A stretch of 49,840 nt of DNA from Anaerococcus provencensis (lineage in GTDB: Bacteria > Bacillota > Clostridia > Tissierellales > Peptoniphilaceae): the NCBI RefSeq assembly GCF_000312365.2, contig NZ_HG003686.1, positions 468,680-518,519 of the forward strand, in the 5' to 3' direction. Made by a program: the position numbers and the translations under genes. Shown piece after piece: positions 42,816 through 49,840 of the stretch. Below the pieces are notes generated by a model. It searched no databases. It was not told where the DNA came from and worked only from the letters and a program-made list of their open reading frames with translations. Within the stretch, counting starts at the first letter, position 1. Each line of letters opens with the position of its first letter.

Positions 42816-43172
42816 ATGGTTGAATCTCAAAATAAAACTGTTGATTTGACCATAAAGGCCAACCATCTCCAGGGTTTTACAAGCTCTGGGTCAGTTATGG
42901 TTGGGGATAAGGCTTTTGAATACTACAACAGGAGAAACCCTAATGACTATATACAGATTCCTTGGAAAGAAGTTAAGCTAATCACAGCAGAGGTGGTTTT
43001 CAAAAAGAAAATCCCAAGATTTGCCATTCACACTAAGCAAAATGGAGATTTTATATTCACAACTGTTGATAATAAGAAGACTCTAAGAGCTATAAATAAG
43101 TATATTCCAAGTGATAAACTTAGGAAGTCTCTTGGCATAAAGGACTATATAAAGCGAATATTTAAGAAATAG
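42816..43172 (+). CDS. DUF956 family protein (ManO-like)
   Basis: The 118-residue protein has the DUF956 pattern (TIKANHLQGFTSSGSVMVGDKAFEYYN in two parts, then IQIPWKEVKLITAEV). DUF956 genes are found at the end of mannose PTS operons in Gram-positives, called manO in lactic acid bacteria, and are thought to regulate them. It starts three bases after IID and ends inside the terminator stem. Confidence 0.9.
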   Translation: MVESQNKTVDLTIKANHLQGFTSSGSVMVGDKAFEYYNRRNPNDYIQIPWKEVKLITAEVVFKKKIPRFAIHTKQNGDFIFTTVDNKKTLRAINKYIPSDKLRKSLGIKDYIKRIFKK

Positions 43173-43195
43173 GGCCCTAGCAGGGGCCCTATTTT
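43168..43195 (+). terminator. Terminator of the PTS operon
   Basis: AATAGGGCCC (43168-43177) and GGGCCCTATT (43184-43193) form a 10-bp perfect stem. The stem includes the stop codon of the DUF956 gene. Only a short T run follows. Confidence 0.8.
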
Positions 43196-43207
43196 CATGT
43201 GAAAAAA

Positions 43208-43300
43208 TGAAAACATTTTCTAAAATATGGAAAAATATTTCAAATTGCTATATAATTAACTTATAGATTAAAAATCAAACATTACTTATAAATGTTTTCA
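43208..43300. repeat. Inverted repeat flanking the EF-G-like promoter
   Basis: TGAAAACATTT (43208-43218) and AAATGTTTTCA (43290-43300) are perfect 11-bp complements separated by 71 bases. The -10 box TATAAT (43251-43256) lies between them; the right arm ends just before the AAAGGAG ribosome site. Confidence 0.6.
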
Positions 43301-43313
43301 CAAAGGAGAAATT

Positions 43314-45371
43314 ATGAAAAATTATAGTACATCTAAAATTAGAAACTTAGCTTTAGTCGGCCACTCTGCAAGTGGTAAAACATCACTTGCAGAAGCTTTA
43401 TTATATAAGACAGGTGCAATCGATAAAAAAGGAAGAGTTGAAGATAAAAATACAGTTTCAGATTATGAAGCTCAAGAGAAAAAAAGAGGTATTTCTATCC
43501 AAACTTCAATCGTTCCAGTCGAATACGAAGATTTTAAGATTAACTTTATAGATTCTCCTGGATTTTTTGACTTTGAAGGTGAAGTATTACAAGCCCTAAG
43601 AGCAAGCGAAGCTGCACTTTTTGTAATAGATGGAGAAAGCGGAATCGAAGTTGGTACAGAAAAATATTGGAAATATATCCAAGAGATTAACCTACCATCA
43701 ATAATATTTGTAAACAAATTAGACAAAGAAAATGCTAACTTCAACAAGGTTGTATCAGATCTACACATCAACTTTGGCAAGAAAGTTATTCCACTAACCC
43801 TAATGCTAGGCCAAGGCGATAAGTTTGAAGGAGTCATAGACGTCCTAGATAAAAAAGCCTACACTTACGAAAATGGAGAGAAGAAGGAAGTAGAAATTCC
43901 AGAAATTCGTCTAGCAGAAGTTGATGCCGTTTACGAAGAAATTATAGAAGCAGTTGCAGAAACTGATGATTCATTAATGGAAAAATTCTTTGAAGGCGAA
44001 GAATTCTCAGAAAGTGAATTTAGAAATGGACTTTCTGAAGCTATACTTGAAGGAACAGTTGTTCCACTTATTGCAGGATCCAGTGAAAAAGAAATAGGAT
44101 TAACTCAACTTCTTGAAGTAATTACAAAATATATGCCATCTATCAACGATGAAGCTGCAAACATTGGATTTAGGGTAAAAGAAGGCTATGAAGCTTTTGA
44201 GTCAAACGAAGATGCTCCGTTCTCTGCTGTAGTTTTCAAAACTCTTGCAGATCCATTTGTAGGTAAAATTTCAATATTTAAAGTTTTATCTGGATCAGTT
44301 TCCAAAGATGACAAGATTTATGACGTGACAAAGGGTAAGGAATTAAAGGTATCTAACCTATTCTACCTAAAAGGTAAGGAACAAATCAAATCTGACAAGG
44401 TAATAGCAGGTGATATTGGCGCCTTTACAAAACTTGACGACCTATCAACAGGTGACAGCCTTGCTACAGCTGACAATAAGATCGAATACAAAAAAATCAA
44501 ATATCCAAAACCAGTTTTATTCTACGCAATCAAAGCAGTAAGTAAAAATGACGAGGATAAAATATCTGAAGCTTTACAAAAACTTATAGAAGAAGACCCA
44601 ACATTTGTGGACGATAGAAATATAGAAACTCACCAACAAATCCTATCTGGTCTTGGCAATATGCAACTTGAAGTTATCATGGATAAACTACGTGACAACT
44701 ACGGTGTAAATACAGAAGTTGTAGATTACAAGATTCCATATAGAGAAACTATCAAGGGCAAATCTGACGTACAAGGCAAGCACAAAAAACAATCTGGTGG
44801 TGCTGGCCAATACGGAGATGTATTTATCAGATTTGAACCAACAGAAGAAGAATTTGTATTTGACGAAGAAGTATTTGGTGGAGCAGTTCCAAAGAACTAT
44901 TTCCCAGCAGTAGAAAAAGGACTAGAAGAATCTCTTTCTGAAGGACCACTAGCAGGATTTAAAGTTACTGGTATTCGTGCAACCTTATACGATGGATCTT
45001 ACCACCCAGTAGACTCTAACGAACAAGCTTTCAAAACTGCTGCAAAGATAGCCTTCAAAAAGGGTATAGAAGAAGCAAATCCAATATTGCTTGAACCAGT
45101 TATGAAACTAGAAATCAAAGTTCCAGAAGACAACATGGGTGATGTTATGGGCGATATGAACAAGAGACGTGGCAAAATACTTGGCATGGAACCACAAGAA
45201 GATGGTAGCCAAATCATCTTAGCAGAAGCTCCATTAGCAGAGGTATTAAACTACGCTATCGACCTAAGAAGTCAAACATCAGCACGTGGCTCTTTCTCAA
45301 TGGAATTTGATAGATATGAAGAAGTACCAAAAGAAATCACTCAAAAAGTAATAGCAGATAGAGCAGAATAA
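43314..45371 (+). CDS. Elongation factor G-like GTPase (EF-G2 type)
   Basis: The 685-residue protein has the five-domain EF-G layout: G1 GHSASGKT (16-23), G3 DSPGFFDF (80-87), G4 NKLD, and the later VDYKIPYRETI and YDGSYHPVDSNEQAF segments. The G3 motif of translocating EF-G is DTPGHVDF; here the catalytic His is Phe84. This is seen in EF-G paralogues whose function is not settled, so this is not the main fusA. AAAGGAG precedes the ATG. glgB follows 15 bases later in the same transcript. Confidence 0.9.
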   Translation: MKNYSTSKIRNLALVGHSASGKTSLAEALLYKTGAIDKKGRVEDKNTVSDYEAQEKKRGISIQTSIVPVEYEDFKINFIDSPGFFDFEGEVLQALRASEAALFVIDGESGIEVGTEKYWKYIQEINLPSIIFVNKLDKENANFNKVVSDLHINFGKKVIPLTLMLGQGDKFEGVIDVLDKKAYTYENGEKKEVEIPEIRLAEVDAVYEEIIEAVAETDDSLMEKFFEGEEFSESEFRNGLSEAILEGTVVPLIAGSSEKEIGLTQLLEVITKYMPSINDEAANIGFRVKEGYEAFESNEDAPFSAVVFKTLADPFVGKISIFKVLSGSVSKDDKIYDVTKGKELKVSNLFYLKGKEQIKSDKVIAGDIGAFTKLDDLSTGDSLATADNKIEYKKIKYPKPVLFYAIKAVSKNDEDKISEALQKLIEEDPTFVDDRNIETHQQILSGLGNMQLEVIMDKLRDNYGVNTEVVDYKIPYRETIKGKSDVQGKHKKQSGGAGQYGDVFIRFEPTEEEFVFDEEVFGGAVPKNYFPAVEKGLEESLSEGPLAGFKVTGIRATLYDGSYHPVDSNEQAFKTAAKIAFKKGIEEANPILLEPVMKLEIKVPEDNMGDVMGDMNKRRGKILGMEPQEDGSQIILAEAPLAEVLNYAIDLRSQTSARGSFSMEFDRYEEVPKEITQKVIADRAE

Positions 45372-45386
45372 TATCAGGAGGTAGCA

Positions 45387-47381
45387 ATGGCAAAGTGGGA
45401 GATATTAGAAATTGATCCTTGGATAAAAGACTACGAAAACGACATAAATCTGAGAATGAATGAATACGAAAAGCAAAAAGAAAGAATCTTACAAGATAAT
45501 AAAAGCTTAAAAGACTTTGCCAATGCTCACCACTATTATGGCTTTCACAAAGTCAAAAATGGCTGGATATACAGGGAATGGGCTCCTAAGGCCGATGGCC
45601 TATATTTAATAGGTGATTTTAACGATTGGGATAGGCACGCCCACCCACTTACTAAAATAAATGACGAGGATTGGGAAATCTTCATAAAAGGAATAAGGAC
45701 CATCCCACATGGATCTAGGATTAAGGCCCTAGTTGATGCCAATGGAGCTATCAAAGATAGGATTCCTCTTTATGCCACAAGGGTGGAAAGAGATAACAAA
45801 AATGACTTTGCAGCTATATTGCAAAACCCTCGTTCCAAATTTAAGTGGACTGACCAAGATTTCAAAATTAATAAAAATGACTTGTTGATATATGAAGCCC
45901 ACATAGGCATGGCTGGTGAGGAAGAAAAAGTTTCAACTTACAAAGAATTTGAAAAAAATATTTTGCCAAGAATTAAAAAGGATGGTTATAATACCGTCCA
46001 ACTAATGGCCATAGCTGAGCACCCTTACTATGGATCTTTTGGCTATCAAGTCAGCAACTTTTATGCTCCAAGTTCTTGGTATGGACAAATCAATGACCTC
46101 AAATCTTTGGTCAATACTGCTCATAATATGGGGATAAATGTGATTATGGACTTGGTTCATTCCCATGCTATCAAAAATACTATAGAGGGCATCAACGAAT
46201 TTGATGGAACTGACTACCAGTTCTTCCATGCAGGAGTTGAGGGCAACCACCCAGATTGGGATAGTAAATTATTTGATTACTCAAAGCCAGGAGTGCTTCA
46301 CTTTTTGTTATCTAATGTCAAATATTGGCTAGAAGAATTTCACTTCGATGGTTTTAGATTTGACGGTGTCACATCTATGATTTATAAAAACCATGGTCGT
46401 GGAGAAAATTTTGACCACTATAGCAAATATTTTTCCATGAACACAGACATTGCAGCCATCAATTACTTGCAATTGGCCAATGAATTGGCTAGGGAAGTAA
46501 AGCCTGATGCTATCACCATAGTAGAAGATATGTCGGGTATGCCAGGCATGTGCCTGCCAATATCTAAGGCTGGCATAGGTTTCGACTATAGGCTTGCTAT
46601 GGGTATGCCAGATTTTTGGGAAAAAACTCTTGAAAAGCAAGACGAAGATTGGGATTTATCCAATATGTGGTACGAACTTTCAACTCACAGACCAGAAGAA
46701 AAACGCATATCCTATGTAGAAAGTCACGACCAAGCTTTGGTTGGATCAAAGACAACTATCTTTACCTTAGCTGATAAGGAAATGTATTGGTCCATGGACA
46801 AAGATAGCACAAATTATATAATTGACAGGGCTATAGCCCTTCACAAGATGATTAGATGGATTACCATTTCTATGGGAGCGGATGCCTACCTAAACTTTAT
46901 GGGCAACGAATCTGGTCACCCAGAATGGATTGATTTCCCAAGAGAAGGTAATGGGTACTCATTTTCACACGCTACAAGAAAATGGTCTATTCTTGATGCA
47001 GACTATCTTAAATATCATTATCTAGGTGATTTTGATAAGGCTATGATTGAACATATTAAAAAGTACGAGCAATTGGGCAACACTACATTTAGATTGTGGC
47101 TTGATAATGATAGAAAGGTTATCGCCTTTAGAAACAAGGATATAGTTTATGTGTTTAACTTCCATCCTACAAATTCCTATGAATCATTTGCTTTGCCAAT
47201 CCACGATCTTGGAGAATTTAGGACGGTTTTGGATACGGATGAGGTAAGATTTGGTGGGGTTGGAAGAATTTCCCATGACTATGTTTATAAGACAGAAAGA
47301 TTAGCTGGAACTGACTACGATGGAATCAAAATATATATCCCATCAAGAACAGCTTTGGCTTTGGAGAAATGCAATAAATGA
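45387..47381 (+). CDS. glgB: 1,4-alpha-glucan branching enzyme (GlgB/GBE type)
   Basis: The 664-residue protein has an N-terminal CBM48 (WAPKADGLYLIGDFNDWD) and a GH13 catalytic domain with the catalytic trio Asp326 (FRFDGV), Glu380 (VEDMSG) and Asp448 (VESHDQ). The pattern is closer to the eukaryote-type branching enzymes than to E. coli GlgB. It introduces alpha-1,6 branches into glycogen. No glycogen synthase or ADP-glucose pyrophosphorylase gene is nearby. It overlaps the SGNH gene by 4 bases. AGGAGG precedes its ATG. Confidence 0.93.
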   Translation: MAKWEILEIDPWIKDYENDINLRMNEYEKQKERILQDNKSLKDFANAHHYYGFHKVKNGWIYREWAPKADGLYLIGDFNDWDRHAHPLTKINDEDWEIFIKGIRTIPHGSRIKALVDANGAIKDRIPLYATRVERDNKNDFAAILQNPRSKFKWTDQDFKINKNDLLIYEAHIGMAGEEEKVSTYKEFEKNILPRIKKDGYNTVQLMAIAEHPYYGSFGYQVSNFYAPSSWYGQINDLKSLVNTAHNMGINVIMDLVHSHAIKNTIEGINEFDGTDYQFFHAGVEGNHPDWDSKLFDYSKPGVLHFLLSNVKYWLEEFHFDGFRFDGVTSMIYKNHGRGENFDHYSKYFSMNTDIAAINYLQLANELAREVKPDAITIVEDMSGMPGMCLPISKAGIGFDYRLAMGMPDFWEKTLEKQDEDWDLSNMWYELSTHRPEEKRISYVESHDQALVGSKTTIFTLADKEMYWSMDKDSTNYIIDRAIALHKMIRWITISMGADAYLNFMGNESGHPEWIDFPREGNGYSFSHATRKWSILDADYLKYHYLGDFDKAMIEHIKKYEQLGNTTFRLWLDNDRKVIAFRNKDIVYVFNFHPTNSYESFALPIHDLGEFRTVLDTDEVRFGGVGRISHDYVYKTERLAGTDYDGIKIYIPSRTALALEKCNK

Positions 47382-47872
47382 AAATCACTTGCTTAGGAGA
47401 TTCCTTCACTGAAGGATATTTAGTAGAAAAATCATACGTAGATTACCTCAAAGAAGCAGGATATGAAACAACAAACTTAGGCAGAAACGGCGATATGACC
47501 TCGGATGTGCTTAGAAGATTTATACCTATTAAGTGTGATTTGTTAATAGTATTTGCAGGAACCAATGACATCTACCAGGGTATTTCAGCAGAAATTGCCT
47601 TTGCAAACATCAAAGAAATATTAAAAATGTCAAAGGCAAATAAAAATCTTATTATAATTCCACCCTATATAGAAGAGGAAGAAGCCTACCCTATATATGA
47701 GCTTATCAACAATACCATAGATTCCTATGGGGAAATGTTAGAGGGTTTGCCTTATCCAACTCTTGACGCAAGAAAAATTCCACCATCATATTTTATAGAT
47801 GGCCTTCATATGAGAGAAGATTTTCACCAAAGATTGGCCCATGAGATAATAAAAACAATAGAAATTATTTAG
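47378..47872 (+). CDS. SGNH/GDSL-family hydrolase
   Basis: The 164-residue protein has the block I GDSFTEGY with the nucleophile Ser9, block II NLGRNGDMT, block III FAGTNDIYQG, and block V DGLHMREDFH with the catalytic Asp and His. It would remove acyl or acetyl groups from an ester substrate, which is not known. It overlaps glgB by four bases and ends at a terminator. Confidence 0.9.
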   Translation: MKITCLGDSFTEGYLVEKSYVDYLKEAGYETTNLGRNGDMTSDVLRRFIPIKCDLLIVFAGTNDIYQGISAEIAFANIKEILKMSKANKNLIIIPPYIEEEEAYPIYELINNTIDSYGEMLEGLPYPTLDARKIPPSYFIDGLHMREDFHQRLAHEIIKTIEII

Positions 47873-47894
47873 CAGCTTTAAGCTGCTTTTATTT
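47871..47894 (+). terminator. Terminator of the EF-G-glgB-SGNH unit
   Basis: AGCAGC and GCTGCT form a 6-bp stem around a 5-base loop, extended by T-A pairs and followed by TTTTATTTT. Confidence 0.8.
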
Positions 47895-47945
47895 TGCTAA
47901 TTATTAAGGCTATAATATACTATATACTATAAGAAGGGAGTTTGG

Positions 47946-48791
47946 ATGAACAACATAGAAAAAATAACTAAAGCAGGTGTTATAAAAGATCTTATATTAG
48001 TAGTCATAGTTATAGTACTAGGTAAACTGTTATTAGAAGCCATATCTAGAATTATAAAGAAGGCCTTTGATGACAAAATGGACCAAGATGGTTATAGAAA
48101 AGTAAGAATAGAAACACTAACTAAGAATCTCTATTCAGTAGTGAAATTTATACTTGGCTTTATAATAGTAATGATAATCCTAGATATGATTGGGGTAAAC
48201 ACTCGCTCAATCATAGCCACAGCAGGAATTGGTGGGGGTGCCATAGCATTTGGGGCACAAACGCTGGTCAAAGATATAGTAACTGGCACGATAATAATCG
48301 TAGATGATACCTTTAGAGTAGGAGATTGGATAAAGGCAGCAGGAGTTGAAGGCACAGTAGAAACCCTTGGAATGCGCCACACCAAGATTAGAGACTATGA
48401 TGGATCCTTGCATACCATACCAAATTCACAAATAACAAATGTACAGAATTTGAACAGCGGACCAATCAAATTTGAATGCAATATTTATCTATCCTACGAA
48501 GTTTCTTACCAAGAACTAGAAGAGATTGTAAAAAATGTAGGAGAAAAATTAAAGGCAAACAAAGATCTAGCTAAATATATATTAAAAGACGTTAGCCTAT
48601 TTGGTATCATGGAAATGAATGAAAGATCATATGTGGCAAAAACAACTGGTATAGCTATGCCTGGATATCAGTGGGCACTGGCTAGAGAAGAAAGAAAGAT
48701 TATAATAGAGGAAATATACCAAAGAAATCTAAATCCTAGTACGCAAGTAGTAGCAGTAACAAAAGGAAAGGATGTAAATGAAGAAATATAA
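47946..48791 (+). CDS. MscS-type mechanosensitive channel
   Basis: The 281-residue protein has three membrane helices (about residues 15-32, 65-82 and 90-115) and the MscS pore signature GIGGGAIAFGAQTLVKDIVTG, followed by DDTFRVGDWIKAAGVEGTVE. It opens on membrane tension to release solutes. AAGGGAG precedes the ATG. It overlaps the DUF951 gene by 14 bases. Confidence 0.93.
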   Translation: MNNIEKITKAGVIKDLILVVIVIVLGKLLLEAISRIIKKAFDDKMDQDGYRKVRIETLTKNLYSVVKFILGFIIVMIILDMIGVNTRSIIATAGIGGGAIAFGAQTLVKDIVTGTIIIVDDTFRVGDWIKAAGVEGTVETLGMRHTKIRDYDGSLHTIPNSQITNVQNLNSGPIKFECNIYLSYEVSYQELEEIVKNVGEKLKANKDLAKYILKDVSLFGIMEMNERSYVAKTTGIAMPGYQWALAREERKIIIEEIYQRNLNPSTQVVAVTKGKDVNEEI

Positions 48792-48999
48792 AATAGGAGA
48801 TATAGTAAGTCTAAAAAAGGGGCATCCATGCGGAGAAAATAAATGGAAGATTGAACGCACAGGAGCTGATATTAAATTAAAATGTCTTGGATGTGAAAAA
48901 AATATATGGTTAACCAGAATAGATTTTGACAAAAAGATAAGGAAAATCCAAGACAAAGACGGCAAAATGGTATCAATAGTAAACTATCAAGTAGAATAA
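48778..48999 (+). CDS. DUF951 family small protein
   Basis: The 73-residue protein matches DUF951: KIGDIVSLKKGHPCGENKW, then RTGADIKLKCLGCEKNIWL, with Cys residues in HPCG and LGC that may bind a metal. DUF951 genes often follow mscS in Firmicutes; the function is unknown. GGAAAGGA precedes its ATG. The rRNA promoters start 11 bases after its stop. Confidence 0.9.
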   Translation: MKKYKIGDIVSLKKGHPCGENKWKIERTGADIKLKCLGCEKNIWLTRIDFDKKIRKIQDKDGKMVSIVNYQVE

Positions 49000-49010
49000 A
49001 TAAAAAAGAC

Positions 49011-49039
49011 TTGACATAAAAAAATGACCTGTGTATACT
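49011..49039 (+). promoter_or_regulatory. rRNA promoter P1
   Basis: Consensus TTGACA (49011-49016) and TATACT (49034-49039) are separated by 17 bases. AAGTCGAC follows at 49046. Confidence 0.85.
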
Positions 49040-49098
49040 TAGTACAAGTCGACACCAAAAAGGCTAGTCAAGAATTTTAAAAATAAGTAAAAAAACTC

Positions 49099-49127
49099 TT
49101 GACAAAGTAGCGAAAAGGTGATAGACT
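49099..49127 (+). promoter_or_regulatory. rRNA promoter P2
   Basis: TTGACA (49099-49104) and TAGACT (49122-49127) are separated by 17 bases. AAGTCGAT follows at 49133. Confidence 0.85.
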
Positions 49128-49194
49128 ATAAAAAGTCGATACACTTAATTTGTAAAGGTCAAGTAAATTTATTGTAAAAAACTTACAAAAAGAT

Positions 49195-49223
49195 TTGACA
49201 AGATAAAAATTAAATGGTAGACT
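49195..49223 (+). promoter_or_regulatory. rRNA promoter P3
   Basis: TTGACA (49195-49200) and TAGACT (49218-49223) are separated by 17 bases. AAGTCGAT follows at 49228 and runs into a short CGATTC/GAATCG hairpin. Confidence 0.85.
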
Positions 49224-49464
49224 ATAAAAGTCGATTCAATAAGAATCGCGCTGAACCAGATGTTTTAAAAAAACATCTACAATGAAATTTAATATCAATG
49301 ATTATGTAAAAACAAAACATAATCAACCTATCAAAAAAACTTTAAATAAGTTATTGACAACTTATCCAAGTTGATTCTTTGAACGGATGATTAAAAAATA
49401 AATCACGCATTGATTTTAGATCAGTGTAAATGAGCAGAGCTTGAATCAAGAGCTCTCATAAATT
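49224..49464 (+). other. 16S rRNA leader region
   Basis: The 240 bases between P3 and the 16S start hold hairpins AGATGTTTT/AAAACATCT (49258-49278) and GATTATGT/ACATAATC (about 49298-49323), then the boxA-like site and CTCTCAT (49453-49459), which can pair with the start of 16S. No gene is seen. Confidence 0.75.
49372..49383 (+). promoter_or_regulatory. boxA-like antitermination site
   Basis: TGATTCTTTGAA matches the NusB/NusE-binding boxA core TCTTTGAA, about 80 bases before the 16S start, where rRNA boxA elements normally lie. A small AAGTT/AACTT hairpin precedes it. Confidence 0.65.

Positions 49465-49840
<376 letters not shown>

Noticed and set aside
49354..49382. Fourth TTGACA as an additional rRNA promoter
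   Set aside because: At the right distance there is CTTTGA, which is not a -10 box and belongs to boxA.

Overview
The window comes from a low-GC Gram-positive anaerobe. The partial 16S rRNA at the right edge, the AT-rich codon use, the strong AGGAGG-type ribosome binding sites, and the presence of carD/yacL/ispDF, TPP- and FMN-riboswitch ECF transporters and mannose-type PTS genes all fit a Peptoniphilaceae member, most likely Anaerococcus or a close relative. The genus is an inference from the 16S start and could not be checked by search.

Layout. 1-4.8 kb: a leftward EamA exporter (cut by the window edge), then a rightward three-gene operon (cysteine desulfidase/serine dehydratase-like Fe-S enzyme, MtaA-type URO-D methyltransferase, SLC13 permease) behind a strong promoter with a perfect hairpin at the transcription start. 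4.9-6.4 kb: a zinc-ribbon DUF2089 regulator and a LiaX/YvlB-like DUF4097 protein that share a small helical module. 6.7-9.3 kb: an exopolysaccharide pair (EpsG-like polymerase, Wzz-like protein with a degenerate kinase domain) and a small lipoprotein that seems to start at ATT. 9.3-10.0 kb: TPP riboswitch and thiT. 10.05-10.9 kb: a gene-free region holding a nested, palindrome-rich, GC-rich mosaic element. 10.9-12.8 kb: GntR/YtrA regulator with an ABC exporter. 12.9-19.6 kb: lipid kinase, then the long carD-yacL-ispD-ispF-metK-mreB-gpmA run. 19.7-25.4 kb: a bacteriocin locus with two regulators (OmpR-like with an atypical receiver, Rgg/PlcR-like with TPR region), a lactococcin-972-like secreted peptide, a large DUF1430-type membrane protein, an ABC ATPase and an unknown membrane-anchored protein. 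25.4-26.4 kb: FMN riboswitch and ribU. 26.5-30.8 kb: tsaE-tsaB-rimI-tsaD for tRNA t6A, followed by a membrane protein and an S41 peptidase lipoprotein. 30.8-38.8 kb is mostly leftward: an EF-hand cell-surface protein, a stress-type operon of two XpaC paralogues, TelA and a free-standing FakA-like domain, then a large M16 metalloprotease. 38.9-43.2 kb: Gfo/Idh/MocA oxidoreductase and a mannose-family PTS (IIAB, IIC, IID, DUF956). 43.3-49.0 kb: EF-G-like GTPase, glycogen branching enzyme, SGNH hydrolase, MscS channel and DUF951. 49.0-49.84 kb: three tandem rRNA promoters, a leader with boxA, and the 5' part of 16S rRNA.

The strongest candidates for something new are the lactococcin-972-like bacteriocin locus with its extra acidic propeptide-like segment, paired regulators and a 12-nt operator palindrome; the 550-bp nested inverted-repeat element at 10.24-10.79 kb; and the XpaC-XpaC-TelA operon that carries an orphan FakA-like domain. 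All functional statements are from motif recognition and context; no database search was possible.
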